A stretch of DNA of 64,000 nt from Vigna angularis (GCF_016808095.1 NC_068971.1:2294001-2358000); one strand, 5' to 3'. Positions 45,601 through 60,857 are shown, counted from the first letter of the stretch. Program-made: numbers and translations. The notes: generated by a model not told the origin, from the sequence alone.

Positions 45601-48600
45601 CATCATTATATGGAACACAGTCTAGATTCTGGGCAATGAAAATGTTGGGTTTTGTTGTCGTAAAGGAGGTCACAACAATGCTGCTTAAGACACGGAGGTC
45701 ATTTTGGTTCCTCTCTGTATGAAAGAGTTGAAGGAATTGAGAGAGAAAGAAAGGGTGTTTGTGGGGGGGACCAAAGCAAGCATATGCTTTTTGTTGCTCC
45801 ATACATGCATGCTTTGAGACTGCTAAAGTAACTGTCATGGGGAGGGAAGGAATTTTTGAAATTGGCTCTTATTTTCACTTTGTCTTTGCAACGAGCATGC
45901 GTGTGGTCTTTTTCTGCTCTTTGAATCCCATTTGCCTACCATTTTCTGCTTCATTCATTACAATATATTCCATGAGGTTTGGCTCTTTGCCCTGTAACAC
46001 CATCTTCTTTTCTGCACACATAGTTAATTAAAGTACAAAAATTTGACCAAATCCTTAAATGGGTCTCTGTAATTGAGTAGTTAGTCTTCAAAAGATGTCT
46101 TAGGTTCCTCAGACAAAAGGCAGAGAAATTGGTATGCATCTTTGTGGCTAAAATCATAAAATCTTGTTGCATGCATACTCATCATTAGCTTAATAATATG
46201 CACATAGATTTCAGTTTAGAAATTTGTCACATCCCTGACTAAATGACATTCAGAAGATGATGAAAATTAGGTGGTTTTTTATTGTGTTTTGAGAAGCATA
46301 TAGAAAATGATACTTCAAGTGACATATTATTCATTTGCTCGAAAACACCTCATTCTTCTGGTTTGTTTGGCTAAACACAACATCATTTTCATTTCTCAAT
46401 CCGTGACAGCGTTGCCAGTCTGATAGGCAAAGGGGTTGAATGAGACTTATCAACAAACAAAACGTGATGACTGAAGAGTTGAATGTGACCTCAGAAGCAG
46501 AACAATGCTGTCTTATTACATTATATTAATTTTTACATTCCTCGGAATTATTTGCCTCGGCATCAAGTGCTTCTTTGAAGGTATTTTCCTAGTGGAAATG
46601 TTTCTTGGAGCTTTGTGCAGTTGCATCTTTAGTCCTTTGGGAAGACTTACAGAACTTACAGAACCTCATATGAGAAACAAAAGACAAGTTATATTCTTAC
46701 AGATAATGTTGACAAAAAAATGCCATCATCTCGTGATGATTAGTAGCTATTGCTTCCCTCAAATCTAATGCACATATCAGTTCATAGCCAAGATGGGACC
46801 AAACCTGTGAAGAAACAATAGTTGCATCATAAATCAAACCGAACTAATGATATTAATATCTGTTAGACTCAATTTCGGCTAAAGGTTAACTAATCACTTA
46901 TCAGTGACCCCTTTTAGATTTTGTTCACTTCATGCTGCATTGCCATTTGACATGACATGACTGCTGATAATTGATGGTTTATATTGCCAAAAACAAAAAT
47001 TCCTAACGTACATTATGAATGACATAGTGGCAATGTATGTTACATACATACATGTGACTCAAAATGGCAGTACACATACATGTGACTCAAGGTTTTGGCT
47101 AGGTTAGCTATAGCTAGTTATGTTTCCTCTTGAAAGAACTGAATGTTATATTATTCAATCTTTGGAAAAAGGGAATTAATTACCTTGCTTTATGTCAGTT
47201 GTGCTGCTAGATTTAAGATTACATAACCAGTAACCAGTAGCAATATTTGTGCAGTGCTGCTAAATGGAATCATACAATAATTCTAATCATGTGTCAATTC
47301 AAACATTGTCGCTTGAGACCAAAGTTTTTGAGATTTCTTGTTGGTGGAAAACAGTTTAAATGCTCCAAACATATAACGGCTTCTTGTAAAACTGCTTTAT
47401 ACAATACAATATGATTCTGTAGGCAATGAATATCTGTCTCTTGACACTTTTACCAATTCACAACAGTATAGTGTTTATTTGTAAAAACTAAGGCTACATA
47501 TTACAAATGTTCTGGTTTTATTTTAGTTTATTAAGTATGGTACTGACACACTTTTACATTCGTTTGACATATTATACAAAGATAAAATAGTCATAAAATT
47601 GTAAACTTTTGTATTTTTTCAAGAAAAAAGAGAGTAAAAAGTAAGAAAGGATAATATGAAATAGATTTAAAAAATTTATGAATATCAAAATATCATTTTT
47701 CTAATTTCTTATAGGAATTTGAGTTTTATGAGAGGCTCAGTCTCAGGTATGGGATCTTTAGTGTAGTATTTAATTGGTTTTAGTCCTTCTCTGGATAGCT
47801 AGCTCTGGAGATGAGTTCTCTCCATAAGAATTTTATTAGAGAAAAATCTGAAATTTTTGTGCTAATAAGTTTTTGGAGGCAATATTTTTGGTTTAATTTA
47901 AAAAGGGAAAAGAAAGAAAAAGGTGAAATTGGATAAGGGAGAGAAAAATTATTGTTTGGATGTGGTAAGAAGTGAAATAGGGATAATGGAAAGAAGCAAA
48001 GAGTGAATTATTGTGGGGAGAGTGCAGAGGTATAAAGTGGGGGGGATCAGTTTTTGGAATCTTTTCAAGATGTTAAAACATCATTCTCACAAAGCAAGAA
48101 GAAAATGGGACACTTTGAAGAGGGTGGAAAAAGCAAAAGTAGGAAATGAGGACAAGGTGTTCCCTCAATCAACCTTCCCCTAACAACGTTAGCTCCATCA
48201 CTGTCTTTCATATTGTAGACATATGAATCACTTTTACTTTCCTGTCAAAGACCCCCTTTGTCACATTTGCCCTGCACCTCAACCACAAAATAATGCCAAT
48301 TTTCTCTTTTCACCTCTCTTCTTTCTTCCTATTAGAAATCCAAACATAAATCTAAATCTTACATTAAATAGATATGAAAAAAAGTTAAATACTGTATAAG
48401 GATCAAGATCCATAAATTTATTATTTTAAGATTTTGAATTAAAAATAGTATTAATCTCATAAAAAGTTGATTCAGATCTCATCGGTGTTATGTGGAAACG
48501 CTCTCTCCTGAGACCCATCAGTTTAGTTACTCAATCAATCAACACTTAGTGGTACAAACACCTTTAACAACTACTCAATGGGCGTGCACTCTATTTACAC
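42669..48600. other. PPR 3' UTR, then gene-poor spacer (left half)
   Basis: After the PPR 3' UTR I found no coding sequence, tRNA or known conserved microRNA (common families were checked by eye on both strands). A direct repeat ACATACATGTGACTCAA occurs near 47044 and 47076. The stretch 45540-46030 is less AT-rich and has short frames on both strands, none with a recognisable domain. It could hold a non-coding transcript or a distant promoter. Confidence 0.4.
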
Positions 48601-51600
48601 ACTATATAAGTTTTCAAGCTTCTACAACAGTTAACAATCTATTATAGATTCTGACAGTACAAAAGTTAATCCAAATGTCCTACTTAGTTACTTCAACAAT
48701 AGTTTGTACATCTTGATTGGGCAAACCTTCAATGAAACTTGTTTAAGCTTATGAAAATCACTTATACATCCAATAAACTAAGTTTAAATTTAATTAGTTT
48801 TGATGTCTACCTTTTAATCTCTTTTTTAATGCTTAGAGTTTACGTTATCAATGGTTTCCAGACATTCTAATGATCTTGATACAAGGATATTGAGAAACAT
48901 TGTTGACTTTTGTCCCTGGCATTAGTGTATCAAATAATGTAGCCACCTGCAATGGCAACATTGAAAAGGAAGAAAAATTAGTTGGAAAAATAAAATAAGT
49001 GTAAGAGAAGTAAATTATTCAGAGGCTATCAAATGCCCTTGAATAGGGTCATAGATAGCAGTATATCACCTTATCAAAAAGTTCTCATTCAAGCCTTAAA
49101 GCAACCAAGTTCAATAATGGTGGCTGAAGAAATGATGCCCATGTGCTGCAGAAAGCTTTTTTCCTTCTGATTTATCTCTCTGAATGACATTTATCTATTC
49201 ACATTATCTGCAAATATCTTTTAATAAGCTTAGAATTTTATATTTTTTACATTTATCTATTCACTTTAATAAAGATTCACAAATACTGCAACTATTGATA
49301 ACTTAATTCTAAGCCAACTGTTGAAAAATTGTCAATCATGATTGTAATCATTTTGTTTCCAAAAGTTCATCAACACAGTATATGTGGTTATACAGAATGG
49401 ACAAATACCCATCAACATGTTTTGGAAGACAGAATTCTTAGCAGTTGCTTACGATGTTTTCTAATATTCAAGAGATTACTGTGTATATGCTTTGAAAATC
49501 AAAGTTGATTTGAACAAAACCTTCTTTGACATTATTGCATTTTATCTTCTCTTTTCTCCTTTTCTGGGTAACTCTAACATTTTTTCAACATGGTTTAGTC
49601 TCCTCAATTTTAGTTTAGAGTACTATATAAAAGTAAAAAACTTTAAAAATATTTAATCCATTGGTATACTTCAAAATTTAAACTCACTAGTATTTTACAC
49701 ATTTAAAAAAAATTAGGGTTAAATTGAAAAAAAAATGTTAAACAACCATTAGGCTTAATTGAAAAATTATTATTATCAACATTCATTAAGGTTGAGCAAG
49801 TTTAGTTAGTATAATAGAAGTCGTCAAATAAATAATCTAAAAAGAATGAAAGTAATGTACTTTATCAAAAATTTCAATGAAATAAAAGTGCATACCAATA
49901 TATATATATGAAGTATGGAATGAAAAAGATGATTTGTACAAAAGGGGTGTATCCATTATTAAAACTCTAAATGGATATTGTGAAATGATGCCATTAGATC
50001 CAAATTGGTAGCATCATTAATTGATAAGGAAGGGGGCCATTTTGATGATGGAAAAAGCTTGAAACAAATGGAGAAGAAGAAGAAGATTATAGAAAAAGAG
50101 CAATTTGTACTAGATGTCAATGAGAGGAGTGTGAAGACTCTCAAACTGGTTTTTGAAATTTGGAATAAACAGATAGGGTCCAATAAATCTGAAACTGAGC
50201 TTGGATGTTCTCTATTGTCTTCTAACTCAGCAACACTGTCAAACTACTATCACGTGAGTGAGAGTATTTAAGTTTTTCAAAAGGGTCCAAGAGGAACTTC
50301 ATCAAAATATTATACTCCTCTTTTAAATTCTCCAACTAAATGTCATGTAAAATAATCCAAAGTAAAAGATATCTTAACTATTTCATTCCATTTTTCAATG
50401 TCTCAGATGCATGCAGAAAAGGTTCTTTTAACAATCTTCATGTTCATTTCATTTTTAGACTCGAAAAAGAGAGCTACACTTCTTTGTGTCTCTTAAAAAT
50501 CACTAAAAAAAATTACTTTAGAATATTAACTATGTTCAAAACCTTGAGAAAATAAATTAATAGATTTTTTTTACACTATTTTATTTTTTTATTTTTATTC
50601 ATGTGTATAAAATTTACAGGTATTTGTCTACCAGCTAAACCTGCATAAGTGCAGTGCATTGTACTAATTCTGGTAGGGATCTTTGCTATTCAAGGATAGC
50701 ATGATGAAAGGGTGTGTTCTTGGGTGCATGCATCCTTCCAAATATTCATATGATAGAAACAAAACAAAATAAAAAATAGGAGGATTGAAAAAAATACAAG
50801 ACCAAAATGTTTTATTAAAAAAACTAAAATTAAGTATAATTTATAAACCGAAATTATATTTAAACCATATATACTCTTATGTACATAACATTATTTGCTA
50901 AATAAATTTGAAGAAAATCTTCCATGAGATTAGACAATGTTATATCCTTGTCGAATTTAATGCAAAGAAGCTTTCTGAACACATAGGCCAATGTGTTAAT
51001 TCCAAAAACGTACACTTGGCATGTTTTTGTTGTTTCTCACGTTTGAGTGTCCGTGACCGCGTTCTCATTTCTCTACCAAAGACAAAAACACATACAAAAT
51101 ACAGACAAATGAGTTTTATAAGCACATTAGGGTTATTGCATTCCAGGTATGATCTGTTTTAATCATTTCTGATTTTATTTTTAAAAATATCTCGCTAAAT
51201 TTAAAGAAAAAATATTTTTTAATCTTACATTAAATAGGACTTCTTAGTGTAATTAAATTATTTATTATTTATATAAATATATGGTCCTGTAGATACGATG
51301 GGGTCATTTTGTGATTGTGAAGAGAGGACAATATGATCCTAGCTGTTATCACTTTGCATTGGTCCTTAATTGGTGGATATTTTTGTCATTTTTGTCTGTT
51401 TTTTTCTCATGTTGGGTCAATTTATTTTCTTTTATTGCTTTATATAATTGGCCTACAGTTTTCTTCCACACCCTTAGCTGTGTATAACACCATTTCTTTT
51501 CTTATTATTATTATTTATTTTTATTTTTTTTTATTTGATGCATGAGGTCCAATGTTTGAATTTTTAGTAGTAATAAATAGACCACACATCGTACATATAA

Positions 51601-54600
51601 GTTTAATGAGGGCATGTTAACATATTCAATGTGAATTTGACCTTTTGATTTCTTGCATTTCAAATTGGACTGCACAAAATTTGCTGATTTTTTGTGACAT
51701 CAATCTGACATATGCATAGTAAAATATATTATATAACATTTGATGAGACTATACCTAATGAATTAATGTTATATCATTTCTCACTGGTTCTGGATTTGCA
51801 TTAAGAAAAACATAAGATTGATATATGCATGAAGAATTTCAATGTACATCATATATAAAAAAATCATACATAGCTACCCATTTGAGAGAATATTGCATAT
51901 GATTGATCAAGCAATGATTTTTACTTTGTTTTGAACTCTATAACAAGTTCATCAAGTTAAAAAAAAACCCTAAAATTCTTCCTTTGAGTGCACCATTTGG
52001 CAGTGTGTCACATCCTCTTGGCATAACCCACATAGACATCCAAATACATTACTATCATCCAATTCATTTATAGATACAATATTATATATAAACACTTTTT
52101 TTGTGATATCATAATCTTTAACTCAAGTGGCAAACATTCTCATTGCTCCATAGACGGCGTGTCACCTATTTTTGAAATCTTATTAGTAAGCTATTATAAT
52201 GCTAATAATATATTATCACCTAGGGCTCTTTGCCATACATAGATCAATGGCGTTTAACCCTTAAAATTATGTTATTAGTAAATTTGCATGCGTAATATAT
52301 ATATTATCATATAATCTTTACCAAATATTCTAGATGACGTGTCTTCCACCCTAATTTTGTGCTTAATATGGTTGTATGCAATCAGCATCTACAATGCAAC
52401 TATATATACCAATGCATTGTGGGACATGTGATGCACAAATATGTCACATTTCTTATTTAAAACACTATAAGAATAAAAAATGAAATATTCATATGGTTCT
52501 CTATACGTAGAAACGTATGCAAATTTTGATTTACATATTCTTTAACTATGAATCATTCTTTATACTTGATATGTAAATTTAGGTATTTTTTGGGGTAATT
52601 TTTAGTATATTAAGTATTATTAGAATTGATGGATTTCTTGATAATGATTTATAAGAAAAACACAATCCATGAATTCAATTTATATAACAAATTAATGTCA
52701 TTTTTAATTTAAAGCCTTTAAATAATAAGTTTATAATTTTTTTTATATGTTATTTAATTTTCTTATTTCTATTCAATATTTCTACTTTCCCTTGTCATGT
52801 TAATCATATAAATGTTAGGCCATTTATATGTATACTTAATATTAAACTAAGTATATAAGAAATTGCTTAAAAATTATTTTGTAATAATGTTATTCCACAA
52901 TGTATAAATTTATGTTTTAAAGAATTTAAAAATCTTATATTTATGTAAGTTAAAAAATTTAATAATCAATTAAAACATATATATAAAAAAACTTATCTCA
53001 TAGTTATTAAAACTTGCAAATGGACAAAAACTATATGCCAAAATTTAGCATTCAAATGATAAGTCCGATTAAACACCTTTATTAGATTCTGGGTAATCTA
53101 TTAAATCTTATTTCCAAAATAACTATATTATCAATATTTTTAGTTTTTCAAAAAAGTATTGACATTCTTATTAATTAATAATTAGTATTAAATATTTTGT
53201 GGCGTGTGATATAACTGTATACGGGCATAAATATAATAACTAATTATTATGACATAGCAGATCCTTGTAAAAGAATATAAAAAAATATAATTTAAGTCAA
53301 TCAAGATTAAAATATTCTGAATAATCTTAAACAAACTCAGCCTTCAAAATGTTTTATAACAATAAAAAATCATAATAAACAACATAATGTCATAAATTTG
53401 TAAGTGAAATTGAATAATGCAATTCTTTTGAAAACGAAAAGGATCCTGTCCTTTTAAAAGTAATTTCCCAAAAGATCTAAAGTTAAACCCCAATAGTAAA
53501 ACAATTGTACTCTTTGGTTAAAAGACACCTCTCTTGCATGTAAAATTTTGTTTTTCTTGATAATTAACAATGAGTTTTGTCCTAATTCAATTCTACAGCA
53601 CTTTGTTCATAAATTTAGCCCTCTTTTAATAACATTACACAATTAAATTATTAAGGTAAAAAATACTTTTAATTTGTGTAAGTTACAAAATTAGAAAATA
53701 AAAAATAGATTTGTTCGACACATATATTTCAAGTCTTAACTCAGTTATATAAGATTAGGTTATACATTATAATTTATCTTTTAACCGATGTGGAACATTG
53801 AAATAATTCAAATTTTGGAGTATTCACTTGGATATGAGGTTAATGTTTCCAACACTGAAGTTCAATAATATATGTTTCTGACATTTTAGTATGGAGAATG
53901 AATGTGACAGTTGAGTTGTTTGGTAAGAATAACAAGTAGCTAGAAAAATAAAAGCAAAATGTTATGTTGAGGTAGAAGGTAGGAGAAGAGTAGTTTCTAG
54001 GGTTAATGTTAGTTTAAGTTGGAAATGGTGAGATTATGATATAATAAGAAAAGAAAGAAAATTTGGAAAAGAAAGGTATGAGGTGGGTCACGGAAAGAGA
54101 GAGGGGAATGGCAGTGGCAGCTTTTGCTTTTCAAAGTTTTACTCTTTTTGAACAATTTTATGGGAATGACTGTCTGCTGTGGGAATAGACCAAAGAGACC
54201 AAAGTGTGATAGTTAGTTCATAGTGGTTTATGGAATCTATAAAGCACATCCCATACCATCACCCAACATTCATTTACAGCACAAAAGACATCACCTTATA
54301 TTATTTTTTATATCACATTTTTCTGCTTCATCTATGCTATCTCACAAAATCTATCATCAATCTTCAGCCCCCAGAACTCCATTTTCCTCGAGATTCTCAC
54401 ATTCTCAATACCTTAACATTAAAAATTTTAACTTTAGGACTCTACTAAATGGCCAAACTCCACCCTTTTGGATTCTCCACGCAAGCATCAACCACTTTCC
54501 CCACAAGGGTTTTTTCTCAGCAAACATTATTACTAAAAATAGATTATATATAAGCAAAATGTTCAAACCCATGTAAAATATTTACATCACTTTTAATCTA

Positions 54601-55397
54601 TAACTTCAAAACATTAACTTTATAAAAAAATTTATTAGATTCATACTTAAATTATTCTCAACACATACTAATTACTCCATTTTAAGGTTTACTTGCTAAT
54701 CCAACAAATTAAAACAAATAAATAAATACTCTGGTAATGTACTACCGCTGAATCAAACACGTAGGATTTTGGTTCTTTGCAGCCAAAAGGGAAAGAAAAG
54801 GGCTACGGTATTATTCTTTTGTTCTAAATGTGTCTGCTTAATATTCATTAATAAAATCTAATGATATCTCTCATGCACCAGTACTTTTTTTTTTCTTTTT
54901 TCTTTTTTCTGCTTTATCTACTACTTTGCTGATGCATATATAGTTTCATGAAAACTTCTTTATGCTTTAAGTGCATGTGTATAGTTAAGTAAGTCTCTCA
55001 AGTGCATTTCCGGTTCTCTCCCTGCCACATATGCTGCTGAAACTTTTACCTTGAATTGGTTTGTTCATCCTTGTTCTAAGATTAAGGCTGTTATATATAT
55101 AATATTTTGCTTACAGCTTCCTGACTCAGTGACAGGCATGCTCCTTCTCTTTATGCTGTCTAAAAACATGTCTTTTTTCACCCCTTTGATCTGACACGAG
55201 ATTTTTCGGTGGATGAGATTCTAGCATGGAAAGAAGGAAGTGAGTTTCTTTTTCTTATTTTGAACACCACAGTGATGAAAGCACATCCATTTCAGAACTG
55301 TTAAACGTTCCATATTTACATCTTTGTGGGTTGAAGTTGGAAACCTCAACCTCAAGTGAAGTGTACTTGCATCTTCTTCCTTGGAAATTCCAGTTTA
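48601..55397. other. Gene-poor AT-rich spacer (right half) and NIK promoter
   Basis: Mostly AT-rich DNA. A plus-strand frame at 50005-50271 encodes a Lys/Glu-rich peptide (LKQMEKKKKIIEKEQFVLD), but nothing around it supports a gene. The last 300 bases before 55398 should be the NIK promoter and leader. Short ATG frames there (for example 55138-55194 and 55226-55240) would act as uORFs if transcribed. Confidence 0.4.
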
Positions 55398-57024
55398 ATG
55401 GGGTCTCCAAGAGGAACAACTCTTCTCTTTTTCACATTGTTCTTCTTTTGGAGCTTCGCAGATGCTTTGCTTTCTCCTAAGGGAGTGAACTTCGAAGGTA
55501 AATTTGAAATTTTGCTCCTTCTTTCACCTTGTTCACAGCTTCATAATATGCAGAGTTTTGAATTAGGTCTCTTTTTAATGCAGTGCAAGCCTTAATGAGC
55601 ATAAAACGCTCTCTAGAGGATCCACATGGTGTTCTAGACAATTGGGATGGGGATGCAGTCGATCCATGTAGCTGGACTATGGTCACATGTTCTTCAGATA
55701 ACTTGGTCGTTGGACTGTGAGTCTTCTTTCAATCTTATAGTTAAGCTGATGAAATACTGTTCGAATTTTGAACACTCATCAGGTGTACCAGTTTGTGCTG
55801 CAAATTGATTCAAGCTTTTGATGAAACTTGTGTTGTTTGGTGCAGGGGCACTCCAAGTCAAAGTCTATCTGGTACTCTATCTCCGAGCATAGGCAACTTA
55901 ACCAACCTTCAGATTGTGTAAGTGATTGCAAGGCTCTATGCAATTTAGTACTCTCAAAATGGCTTCTTATTGACTATGAGAGGTGTTTTGGACAACTTTT
56001 CAGGCTGCTACAGAATAACAACATAAGTGGACCAATCCCATCAGAGTTGGGAAAACTTCCTAAGCTTCAGACCCTTGATCTCTCAAACAACTTCTTCAGA
56101 GGGGAGATTCCTCAATCTCTGGGACACCTGAGAAGCCTCCAATACCTGTAAGCATACATGAGCTTGTTGGGTTTGATATCTTGAGATGAATCCATTTTCA
56201 GTATCAATCTTTAATGCTAAAATTTTCCTAAAATTGTTTCAGGAGGCTCAATAATAACACTCTTGTTGGTGAATGCCCAGAGTCTCTGGCTAACATGACC
56301 CAACTCAATTTTCTGTAATACACATGAACTCTTCTGTTTTATACTTGTATCTTATGCATAGTTCCAGTTTATATTTCCAGTTTTGTATTCCTAAAGACGT
56401 TTTTTGATTTGTGATTATCATTCAGTGACTTGTCATACAACAATCTTAGTGGCCCGGTGCCCAGAATTTTAGCCAAATCATTCAGGTAAGTCTATCTCTC
56501 TCTCTCTGTTATGTATGTGCATTTTGCTTGGAAGGAAAACAGAAAATTGGGTCCTAGCCTATAGATTAATCTCATTCCTTTTTATTGTTTCAGCATTGTT
56601 GGAAACCCCATTGTTTGTGCAACGGGAAAAGAGCCAAACTGTCATGGGATGACACTGATGCCTATGTCCATGAACTTGAACAATACCGAACGTAAGATGT
56701 CGTCACTGTCGGTCATGTTTTTTTAAAAATTGATTGTTCTTCCAAGCCTTGTGCCAGATTCCCATGTACTAGTGTACTCTGACACATTCTGCATGGTCAT
56801 TGTTATGATGCTGATAACAATATCTTTGCTTCCCTAGATGCTTTACAATCAGGCAGACCAAAAACTCATAAAATGGCAATTGCCTTTGGCTTGAGTTTGG
56901 GATGTCTCTGCCTCATAGTTATCGGTTTTGGAGGCGTTATTTGGTGGAGACACAAGCACAATCAACAAGCATTCTTCGATGTTAAAGGTACTTGCCATTT
57001 GCACACCTTGAATGAGATCAAAGT

Positions 57025-57088
<64 letters not shown>

Positions 57089-58500
57089 AATGTTCCAGTG
57101 CATCAAAAGCTAATTCAAGTATGGTATTGTTCTGACATTTACGACCGTTTTGTTAACTGTTTCAGACCGGCATCATGAAGAAGTCTACCTCGGAAACTTG
57201 AAGAGGTTCCAATTCAGAGAACTCCAGATTTCTACTCACAACTTCAGCAGCAAAAACATACTAGGAAAAGGTGGTTTTGGAAATGTCTACAAAGGAGTTC
57301 TCTCTGATGGTACTCTTGTAGCTGTCAAGAGGCTTAAAGATGGCAATGCCATTGGAGGAGAGATTCAATTTCAGACAGAAGTTGAAATGATCAGCTTGGC
57401 AGTGCACCGAAACCTCCTCAGACTCTACGGATTTTGCATGACACCAACAGAAAGGCTTTTGGTTTATCCATACATGTCCAATGGCAGTGTTGCTTCTCGT
57501 CTCAAGGGTAAGCTCAGTTCTGAAATTTCATACTCAAATTAGACCACCTCATTTAGTGTTACTTTCATACTTTCAAAGTATCACCCTTATGTTTGTAAAT
57601 AGTATAACAAATTTCTTATATTATTTGTGAAAAAGAGAAATGAAGATAGAAACATTTTTATCAAGGAAGATTGTACCTAAGGATTCTAATACCAAATTGG
57701 TGGTTGTCAGGTAAACCAGTGCTGGACTGGGGCACTAGGAAGCACATTGCTTTGGGAGCAGCAAGAGGACTACTGTACCTTCATGAGCAATGTGATCCAA
57801 AGATCATTCACAGGGATGTGAAAGCTGCAAACATATTGCTTGATGACTACTGTGAAGCTGTGGTTGGAGATTTTGGGTTGGCAAAGCTTTTGGATCACCA
57901 AGACTCACACGTCACAACTGCAGTGAGAGGCACAGTGGGGCATATTGCCCCAGAGTACCTTTCCACAGGACAGTCCTCTGAGAAGACTGATGTTTTTGGA
58001 TTTGGCATTCTCCTCCTTGAATTGATCACAGGCCAGAGAGCTCTAGAGTTTGGAAAATCAGCCAACAACAAAGGAGCCATGCTTGATTGGGTGAGTTTGT
58101 TTCCCTTCATTCATCAGAACTCTTTCCTTTATCTCAAACCAAATGGTAAGTCTAAGTCCTTATATTGTTTGACATTCAGGTAAGGAAAATTCATGTGGAG
58201 AAAAAGCTTGAAATGCTGGTAGACAAGGATCTGAAGAACAACTATGACAGAATTGAACTTGAGGAAATGGTTCAAGTGGCCCTCTTGTGTACTCAGTATC
58301 TTCCAGGGCATAGGCCTAAAATGTCTGAAGTGGTTCGCATGCTCGAAGGTGATGGACTAGCAGAAAGATGGGAAGCTTCACAGAGAGTTGACACAACCAA
58401 GTTCAAACCCCAAGAGTCATCTTCATCAGATAGGTATTCTGATCTCACTGATGACTCTTTGTTGTTAGTCCAAGCCATGGAGCTCTCAGGACCCAGATGA
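55398..58500 (+). CDS. NIK: LRR receptor-like kinase of the NSP-interacting kinase (NIK) type, LRR-RLK subfamily II
   Basis: Eleven exons: 55398-55497, 55584-55716, 55846-55917, 56004-56147, 56243-56314, 56426-56485, 56594-56691, 56838-56987, 57166-57507, 57711-58090 and 58180-58500. All have GT-AG borders, and the total is 623 residues. In order: signal peptide (1-24), LRRNT domain with [10 protein letters not shown], five leucine-rich repeats encoded on 72- and 144-base exons, a short Cys-containing juxtamembrane part, a transmembrane helix (about 239-262), then the kinase. The kinase shows [12 protein letters not shown] (309-320), VAVK (Lys331), [12 protein letters not shown] (Asp426), GDFGLAK (Asp444) and an activation loop with Thr459-Thr460. 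The tail [21 protein letters not shown] is diagnostic of NIK/SERK relatives. NIKs are plasma-membrane kinases linked to translation control and antiviral signalling, and are bound by geminivirus nuclear shuttle protein. Confidence 0.93.
57028..57080. repeat. (TA)n microsatellite in a NIK intron
   Basis: About 26 TA units lie in the intron between the transmembrane exon and the first kinase exon, 85 bases before the acceptor. The run is perfect and therefore likely to vary in length between individuals. Confidence 0.96.
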
Positions 58501-60188
58501 ATCGATTGTCCAGTAGCACTACATTTTCATTTTTGTTTTAAAGGTATTCAAAGAAAGCATATGATAGTTGAATCTTTGTTACAAGAAGATTATAATGGTG
58601 TATGATAGAGATTTACCAAAGCTGAAAATGGCTTTGGTAATGTTTACTTTCAAATGTACAGAATCTCATTCGTTGAATGTTAATTTTGTAATATTACTGT
58701 TGAAAATGAAACATCCTGTGATTGTATGATTAATGATCTCAAAGTTTACTGTGTTATTTATGATGTTTTGTTTAGCTGTGTGAGTTGCAATCAAATACGC
58801 ATCATGGTTCTTAAATTCAAACTACATTAACAATAATAAGACACGACCATAGACTAATAATCCATGTTTATGAAAAAGTGAACCTGGTAAGTGGTCCCCA
58901 TGGTAAGGTGCAACGGTGCTTTACTTTGGTAGTTGATCCATTTAGGTTTGTCCCAGGGAATGGTGCAATTGTCATTGTTTCTATATAAAGCTGGGCATAA
59001 GTGTTGTACCTCTTTTACCTAACAACAGGATTTCTCCTCCACACCTCCTTTCCCATTCCCCTAACCAAAAAAATCTTCCTTCTTTTCTCTTTACTCAATT
59101 AATTATATGTTTATTAGAGGGTAATTTACGTTTAACCTACGTGATCAGCTCTCTTAAATAACTTCAATTTTTATTTTAGCTTATTTGATCTATGACTTTA
59201 ATAACCTTATATATGTTATGGACCTAAGTCTTCACATAAGTTGATAGGCTAAAAATGCAAACCAATAACAAAGATAAAAATATATTTCACCTTTATAAAT
59301 GAAATATCATAATTAAAACAAAATTAAATGTTTTTAATCCAAGTCGTCCTTCTTTCATGCTCTCAAAATTTAAAATCTCCTAACTTAATTACATAGTTAA
59401 CGATTTAATTATTTAGACAGTTTGAAAGTCCTTTAACATAAAAAAAAAAAAATTAACACCAGAATTATATTAATTCCCTTTTAAAGTTTACAAGCTTAAA
59501 GGATTATGTATATATTTAATCCAAAATTAAAAATTTGGACATTTCATGCCAAAAGATTAAAAAATTAATACTAGAAACACTTGCAATGTTTCACTGAAAT
59601 TTTGTTCGTGTAATATTGTGTGCGTGTGTTGTAATGCTATTTTATCGTGGTTGTATTATTTGGGGAAAAGTTAGATACTTCAGAAAATAAAATCTTACAG
59701 TATCATGTAGAGCAAGATTTTAAAAGAAAATAGAATAAAGACCAGATTTTACGATAATTTTTGAAATGAATAACAAACTCGTGATGCCTCAGTCCATGGG
59801 CTTTATTTGTGAAAAAAAAATGTAATGGAGGCTTTTGCTTCTTGTGTTGCGGATAGAAAGTAGGGGGTGCAGGAAGTAAAACCCCAAGCTTGAATATTTG
59901 AGGTCTCGTGACCTATCTGTTTCTTGAATTTTAATGGAAACAAACTAGCCCAAAATGACCCTTAACGATAGCATTAGCACGATAGAAAATTTTACAACTT
60001 TGAAAAGTTTTATATATATGAACTTAAATTTTTTCATTATAAAAGTTTAAATTTTCGGATTTTTTTAGATAAAATAATTCAAATTTATTAGTTTTCTTTT
60101 TGTTTTGATAAAGTTCTCTAATTACTATAAAATACAAAAAATTATTGTTCTAACCTTAAGATGTAGATAAAAATGATAATCACATACT

Positions 60189-60221
<33 letters not shown>

Positions 60222-60848
60222 CTAGTTAATATTTACTAGAAAACAAGTCCACCCATTTTATTTAATAAAAGCAATACCAATTAATATCAGCTGAACTCGT
60301 GTTTGACATCAATTGAGAAAGTATTGAATTGATGATGTGATGACTTGAACTAAGTTGATAATTAATGTCCTAATAAGAGATTAGTCAATAATATTTAAAT
60401 TAAGGTTGAATTAAAGATAAAATATAAAATTAAAACATAAAATTAAAAAAAAGTATAAGAAAAAATTAAAATTATTACTTTTTAAACACAATATGAAGTT
60501 TCTAGTTTTAAATAATCAAATTAAATTTTGTACAAATTCCAATTTCTTTTAAAATTTTCTTGTAAATAACATGTCTATTAAAATGTATTTTAATTTTTTT
60601 ATTAGAGATGAATTAGTTCTAAAATAAAATTTCAAAATACAAGGAATGTTTCATCAAACTTATGTGATTGCAATGTAAACGGAATAAATGACATTTGGAT
60701 GAATAAAATGTGAATTGTCAATTTATTTATCATCTCTTAAAAAGTATACTAAATTTAATTTGTAACTCATTTAGTAGAAATCATAATTATTTATAAAGAT
60801 ATGTAGTATAACATTATCATCAAACGAATTCATTACTTTTTACTTTTA
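58501..60848. other. NIK 3' UTR and AT-rich spacer with an (AAT)n run
   Basis: The first 200-250 bases should be the NIK 3' UTR. TCTATATAAAGC near 58980 resembles a TATA box, but no gene follows it. An (AAT)n microsatellite lies at 60191-60219. The rest is AT-rich and without a supported gene. Confidence 0.5.
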
Positions 60849-60857
60849 TCATTTTTA

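Noticed and set aside
45551..46031. Frames on both strands in a less AT-rich island
   Set aside because: No domain, no splice logic, and the frames overlap each other; at most a non-coding transcript.
50005..50271. Plus-strand 88-codon frame rich in Lys and Glu
   Set aside because: No recognised domain, no supporting promoter or partner exons, and A-rich codons can give such a frame by chance.
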